Of a stretch of 9,548 bases of DNA, positions 6,060 through 9,548 are shown piece by piece (within the stretch, counting starts at the first letter, position 1; every line of letters begins with the position of its first letter). A model generated the notes under the pieces. The model was not told the DNA's origin. It saw nothing but the letters and a program-made list of their open reading frames with translations, and ran no database searches. Source of the stretch: Sphingobacteriaceae bacterium (GTDB lineage Bacteria > Bacteroidota > Bacteroidia > Sphingobacteriales > Sphingobacteriaceae); assembly GCA_021740025.1 (NCBI GenBank), contig JAIPAN010000024.1, positions 1 through 9,548 of the forward strand. Direction: 5' to 3'. Position numbers and translations under genes: made by a program.

Positions 6060-7407
6060 GGCTTAAAATATTTTTAAGTGGTTCAACAAGGGTATCAATA
6101 TCTCCGGCCCCTACGGTTAGTAACAACTCAGGCATGCTTGCTCTTGCTTGGGCCAACACTTCATTTTTGGTAAAAAGGTGGCGGTCAGTAAGTGTGGTTT
6201 TACGAAGTATCAGTTCAGCATTTACCCCTTCAATAGGCAATTCTCTAGCCGGATAAATATCCAACATCCACAATGCGTCGCTCATACTTAGTGCTTCGGC
6301 AAAGCCATCGGCAAAATCGCGGGTACGGCTAAATAAATGTGGTTGAAAAATGGTAGTTAGTTTTTTACCCGGATATAAACTTTTAACGGCCGTAATACAA
6401 GCTTTTAATTCTTCGGGATGATGCGCATAATCGTCTATATATACATGTTTATCGGTTTTAAGTACCTGCTCAAAGCGGCGCTTAACGCCTTTAAAACTTG
6501 CCAAAGCAGCTTTTATTTGCTCCGAAGTACAATCTACTAACAAGGCCACCCGAATGGCAGCTAATGCATTTTCTACATTGTGTAAGCCTGGTAAGCCTAG
6601 CGTAATGTTAGGAATATTGAGCTCGGGCGAAACGAAATCGAATACAAATTGTCCTTGAACAATGTGTACATTTTGCGCTTCTATTTGAGCCGATTGACTA
6701 GTTGAATAGGTATAATTGCCCACTACTGCTAAACCCGATTTGGTAATTAGTTTACCCTGAGGATCTACCTGTGAAGCGAATAATTGGAAAGATTCTGTTA
6801 AGTTTTCCGAATCGCCATAAATATCTAAATGATCGGCATCCATGGAGGTAATTACCGCAATGTTTGGATGCAGAGTTAAAAACGAACGATCGTATTCATC
6901 GGCTTCTACCACCAAAATATTACTGGAACCAAACAATACATTGCTGTTATAATTGCTAGCTACGCCACCCAAAAAGGCAGAACATTCTTTACCTGATGCG
7001 GTAAGTATATGAGCCACCATGCTGGATGTGGTTGTTTTACCGTGGGTACCAGCAATGGCAACACAAAACATCCCTTCACTAATGATACCCAGAACCTCTG
7101 AACGTTTTTTAAGTTCAAAGTTTTGGGCCTTAAAGAAGTTTAAAATTGCCGACTCGGCTGGTATTGCTGGCGTATAAATTACCAATGTCTCTTCGTCGGG
7201 TTCTTGAAAGCTTATGGGTACTAAATTTTCATCATCGGTAAAAATGATGTTTATACCTTCGGCTAACAAGCTATGTGTGAGTTCGGTTTCGGTACGATCG
7301 TAGCCACATACCAAACAACCCCGCTGGTGGAAATACCGAGCTAAACCGCTCATACCAATTCCGCCAATACCTATAAAGTATACTCGTTTTATGCTATTAA
7401 GCTCCAT
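6052..7407 (-). CDS. murC: UDP-N-acetylmuramate--L-alanine ligase MurC
   Basis: MurC is the cytoplasmic ATP-dependent ligase that adds L-Ala to UDP-MurNAc, starting the peptidoglycan stem peptide. The 451 residues start at ATG 7407. The N-terminal UDP-binding Rossmann domain carries GIGGIGMSG (13-21). The central ATPase domain has the P-loop AGTHGKTTT (119-127), EADEYDRSF (168-176), H193 in DADHLDIYG and LPGLHNVENA (272-281). The C-terminal domain has DDYAHHPEE (325-333) and FQPHLFSRTRDF (354-365). All Mur ligase signatures are present, with the DYAHHP form specific to MurC. The length fits the family (about 450-490). It overlaps murG by 11 nt upstream and ftsQ by 8 nt downstream, pointing to translational coupling. 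Confidence 0.98.
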   Translation of the reverse strand: MELNSIKRVYFIGIGGIGMSGLARYFHQRGCLVCGYDRTETELTHSLLAEGINIIFTDDENLVPISFQEPDEETLVIYTPAIPAESAILNFFKAQNFELKKRSEVLGIISEGMFCVAIAGTHGKTTTSSMVAHILTASGKECSAFLGGVASNYNSNVLFGSSNILVVEADEYDRSFLTLHPNIAVITSMDADHLDIYGDSENLTESFQLFASQVDPQGKLITKSGLAVVGNYTYSTSQSAQIEAQNVHIVQGQFVFDFVSPELNIPNITLGLPGLHNVENALAAIRVALLVDCTSEQIKAALASFKGVKRRFEQVLKTDKHVYIDDYAHHPEELKACITAVKSLYPGKKLTTIFQPHLFSRTRDFADGFAEALSMSDALWMLDIYPARELPIEGVNAELILRKTTLTDRHLFTKNEVLAQARASMPELLLTVGAGDIDTLVEPLKNILSHD

Positions 7408-8518
7408 GAGCCTCCTTTCTGTGCGCAGCCAATGCTAGCACTTCTTTGGCAATTACCTCATCGGCATTGCTTTTGCCTAAACGGCCAATATTTTCTGATA
7501 GTGCGGCGCACGCATTCGCATTACTTAGCAAGGAAAATACCATTGGGATTAAGTCTGTATTTGCTTGCGCATCACTCACCAAAAGTGCTGCCTCATGTTT
7601 CACTAAAGCTTGTGCATTTTTGGTTTGATGATCTTCTGCTACGTTTGGTGAAGGCACCAAAATGACCGGTTTTTTAACTAAACATAATTCAGCAATAGTT
7701 CCTGCCCCGGCTCTCGAAACAATTACATCGGCTAAGGCATAGGCCAAATCCATGCGGTTTAAAAACTCCAACACCTTTATTTGCGATGGGCATGTGGCTC
7801 CCAAACTTAAGGTAATGGTGTTATAATACACCTTTCCTGTTTGCCAAATTACTTGTACATCGGCAGCTACCAAGGCATCTACCGATGCTAAGAAGGCTTG
7901 ATTTAAAGTTCTGGCACCTAAACTTCCGCCGGTAAGTAAAATGGTTTTTTTAGTTCTATCTAAACCAAAAAATTTTGCTGCTTCTGCTTTTTTACCTTCA
8001 ATAACTACTGATTCTTTACGAACTGGGTTGCCTGTTACTTGTATTTTTTCGGCAGGGAAATAGGCTTCCATACCATCAAAAGCAACACATATTTTTTGGG
8101 CTTTTTTACCTAACCATTTATTTGTAAGTCCGGCATAGGAATTTTGCTCCTGAATGAGGTAGGGAACGCCCATGCCTCTAGCTGCTAGCAATAAAGGGCC
8201 AGAAGCGTATCCACCTACTCCTACTGCAGCGTCGGGTTTAAAGGTTTTAATAATGTTACGGGCCTGCCATACGCTCTTTAGTAATTTAAAAGGCAAAGTG
8301 AGGTTTTTCCATAAAGCGGTGCGTTGAATACCCGTAATATCTAAACCAATAATTTTATACCCAGCAGCCGGAACTTTTTCCATCTCCATACGGCCAAGTG
8401 CTCCCACAAACAATATCTCAATCTTTGCATCTATTTTTTGCAAAGCTTGTGCAATAGCCAATGCCGGAAAGATATGTCCTCCGGTACCGCCACCACTTAT
8501 GATAATTCGTTTGCTCAT
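7397..8518 (-). CDS. murG: UDP-GlcNAc--lipid I N-acetylglucosaminyltransferase MurG
   Basis: MurG is a GT-B (family 28) glycosyltransferase at the cytoplasmic face of the membrane that transfers GlcNAc to lipid I to make lipid II. I start at ATG 8518 (MSKRIIISGGGTGGH), giving 373 residues. The frame runs up to a TTG at 8536 but that would overlap ftsW. The glycine loop GGGTGGH is at 9-15 and GGYASGP at 102-108. QEQNSYAG is at 123-130, with Gln where E. coli has His. TGNPVR is at 162-167, GGSLGA at 197-202, and SRAGAGTIAEL at 268-278 with E277 in the UDP-GlcNAc site. PSPNVAEDHQTKNA is at 289-302. The start lies 1 nt after the ftsW stop and the end overlaps murC by 11 nt, a tightly coupled arrangement. 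Confidence 0.97.
   Translation of the reverse strand: MSKRIIISGGGTGGHIFPALAIAQALQKIDAKIEILFVGALGRMEMEKVPAAGYKIIGLDITGIQRTALWKNLTLPFKLLKSVWQARNIIKTFKPDAAVGVGGYASGPLLLAARGMGVPYLIQEQNSYAGLTNKWLGKKAQKICVAFDGMEAYFPAEKIQVTGNPVRKESVVIEGKKAEAAKFFGLDRTKKTILLTGGSLGARTLNQAFLASVDALVAADVQVIWQTGKVYYNTITLSLGATCPSQIKVLEFLNRMDLAYALADVIVSRAGAGTIAELCLVKKPVILVPSPNVAEDHQTKNAQALVKHEAALLVSDAQANTDLIPMVFSLLSNANACAALSENIGRLGKSNADEVIAKEVLALAAHRKEAHGA
7411..7418 (-). promoter_or_regulatory. Shine-Dalgarno-like AAAGGAGG before murC
   Basis: The complement of 7411-7418 is AAAGGAGG, an extended match to the 16S anti-Shine-Dalgarno. Only 3 bases (CTC) separate it from the murC ATG, closer than the usual 5-9. It lies inside the final codons of murG (Arg-Lys-Glu-Ala). 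Other starts here (ftsZ, ftsA, ftsQ, murG, H1-like) lack such a motif, as expected for Bacteroidota. Its use is uncertain, because the sequence is also constrained by murG coding. Confidence 0.45.
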
Positions 8519-8519
8519 A

Positions 8520-9548
8520 TTATACTTGACCAACAACTACTTTTTGTTTCTCTTTTAATTTATGCTCTTCCACATCGCGACTTACGCTTAAAATAATACC
8601 GAAAGCCACACTTGTAAATAGAATGGAGGTACCCCCCATACTAACCAATGGCAAAGGCACCCCGGTTACAGGACCCAAGCCCACGGCTACAGCCATATTT
8701 GCGAAGGCTTGTATGGTTAAACTGAAACTAAGCCCCGCTGCCAATAAGGCACCAAAGGCCTTGGGACTATGGGTTACAATCAATACACATCGATATAAAA
8801 ACACTAGATAGATAAGCACCAATAAAATGCCACCAACTGCACCGTATTCTTCAATAATTAAGGCAAATACAAAATCAGAATAGGGGTGCGGCAATACATT
8901 ACGCTGAATGCTATTTCCTGGTCCTTTACCGAATAAACCTCCAGTTGCTATAGCAATTTTTGCGTGGTCAGCCTGAAAAGATTTGTCTTTATCCACCTTT
9001 TCGGGATGAATAAACGTTTTAATTCGTGAATAGTAGGTTTCTCTACGAGGCCCCAAGAACATAACTGCAGCTAAAAGCATAATACCGGCCAAAGACACAA
9101 TGGATATTTGTTTAATACTAATTCGGCCAATAATTAGCAATAAAATACTTACACCAAAGAGCATTAAGGCTGTAGATAGATTGGCTAAAGCAATTAATAC
9201 AAACACCACACAAACTGAACCCATGATTGGTATAAAAGCTTTTTTTACATCTTTTATATTCTCTTGTTTTCGGGTAAGCGTACGAGCTAAAAAGGTAATG
9301 AGAGCCAATTTGGCCAAATCGGAAGTTTGAAATGTTTGATTAATGATGGGGATAGTTACCCAACGACTAGCATCATTTACATTGGCTCCAAAAAGAAGTG
9401 TATACAAAAGCAATGGAATGGTTATAACCATTAGTAATTTGGAAATACCCGCATAATATTTATAATCAAGCAAATGAGAAAAATACATTAAGGCAATACC
9501 CACTAGAATAAATACAAAATGCTTAAAAAGAAAAGCTTCGGTGCCTAC
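8520..9548 (-). CDS. ftsW: Septal peptidoglycan polymerase FtsW (5' end outside window)
   Basis: FtsW is a SEDS-family membrane glycosyltransferase that polymerises lipid II at the septum together with its class B PBP (FtsI). 342 codons are visible and the frame stays open to the right edge, where GTEAFLFKHFVFIL fits FtsW. The N-terminus and roughly the first transmembrane helix are therefore missing, and the internal GTG at 9503 is not the start. Several hydrophobic helices are evident. Motifs, numbered from the visible end, are ASRWVTIP (60-67), QTSDLAKLALI (74-84) and GGLFGKGPGNSIQRNVLPHP (203-222). The catalytic Asp is D225 in YSDFVFALIIEEYG. GPVTGVPLPLVSMGGTS comes near the end. The last two motifs are SEDS signatures. 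The position ahead of murG separates it from rodA, which would sit with mrd genes. It ends with a charged tail (EEHKLKEKQK). Confidence 0.95.
   Translation of the reverse strand, partial: VGTEAFLFKHFVFILVGIALMYFSHLLDYKYYAGISKLLMVITIPLLLYTLLFGANVNDASRWVTIPIINQTFQTSDLAKLALITFLARTLTRKQENIKDVKKAFIPIMGSVCVVFVLIALANLSTALMLFGVSILLLIIGRISIKQISIVSLAGIMLLAAVMFLGPRRETYYSRIKTFIHPEKVDKDKSFQADHAKIAIATGGLFGKGPGNSIQRNVLPHPYSDFVFALIIEEYGAVGGILLVLIYLVFLYRCVLIVTHSPKAFGALLAAGLSFSLTIQAFANMAVAVGLGPVTGVPLPLVSMGGTSILFTSVAFGIILSVSRDVEEHKLKEKQKVVVGQV

Noticed and set aside
8141..8152. MurG with Gln in place of His in the HEQN motif
   Set aside because: The QEQNSYAG form is, to my knowledge, usual in Bacteroidota MurG, so it is not a sign of lost activity.
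8519..8536. A TTG start for MurG at 8536
   Set aside because: It would overlap ftsW by 17 nt and add six unconserved residues. The ATG at 8518 puts the glycine loop at the usual position and leaves a 1-nt gap after ftsW.
9501..9503. GTG at 9503 as the start of FtsW
   Set aside because: The frame is open for the remaining 15 codons to the window edge, and those residues read as FtsW sequence. The gene is simply cut by the window.
1..9548. A novel defence, mobile or biosynthetic system
   Set aside because: All sizeable genes belong to known housekeeping families in a standard order. I saw no transposase, integrase, direct-repeat array, attachment site or abrupt change in base composition.

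Overview
The window reads as a chromosomal segment of a Bacteroidota bacterium. The evidence is the gene order ftsW-murG-murC-ftsQ-ftsA-ftsZ, the FtsZ tail ending NNSFLHDNVD, a 58-residue histone-H1-like protein of a type common in that phylum, a promoter matching the Bacteroidota consensus TTG-N20-TAnnTTTG, near absence of Shine-Dalgarno sequences, and AT-rich intergenic DNA. The class within the phylum cannot be fixed from this sequence alone.

Layout, left to right. Positions 1-206 hold the 3' end of a plus-strand dapA (lysine/diaminopimelate synthesis). It converges on a minus-strand gene for a small H1-like DNA-binding protein (275-451), and a symmetric bidirectional terminator (225-255) lies between them. 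An AT-rich leader (452-660) and a second terminator (661-696) follow. Next is a minus-strand PLP-dependent alpha-oxoamine synthase family gene of unassigned substrate (722-1954), with its own near-consensus promoter and its own terminator. From 2046 to the right edge, everything on the minus strand is the distal half of the division and cell wall (dcw) cluster, transcribed ftsW (5' end outside the window), murG, murC, ftsQ, ftsA, ftsZ, and closed by a hairpin terminator right after the ftsZ stop.

The dcw genes form one functional unit. MurC makes UDP-MurNAc-L-Ala. MurG makes lipid II. FtsW polymerises lipid II at the septum. FtsQ is a bitopic divisome scaffold protein. FtsA tethers FtsZ filaments to the membrane. 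FtsW to FtsA are packed tightly (1-nt gap, 11-nt overlap, 8-nt overlap, 18-nt gap). The ftsA-ftsZ gap is by contrast 123 nt and contains two inverted repeats and a promoter-like element, so ftsZ probably has extra control of its own.

This is mostly conserved housekeeping DNA, and I see no mobile element, CRISPR array, tRNA, rRNA or unknown multi-gene system. The observations most worth a second look are the structured ftsA-ftsZ gap, a TTTTCCACA 9-mer that resembles a DnaA box and that I found only in two intergenic regions, and the unassigned oxoamine synthase beside ftsZ.
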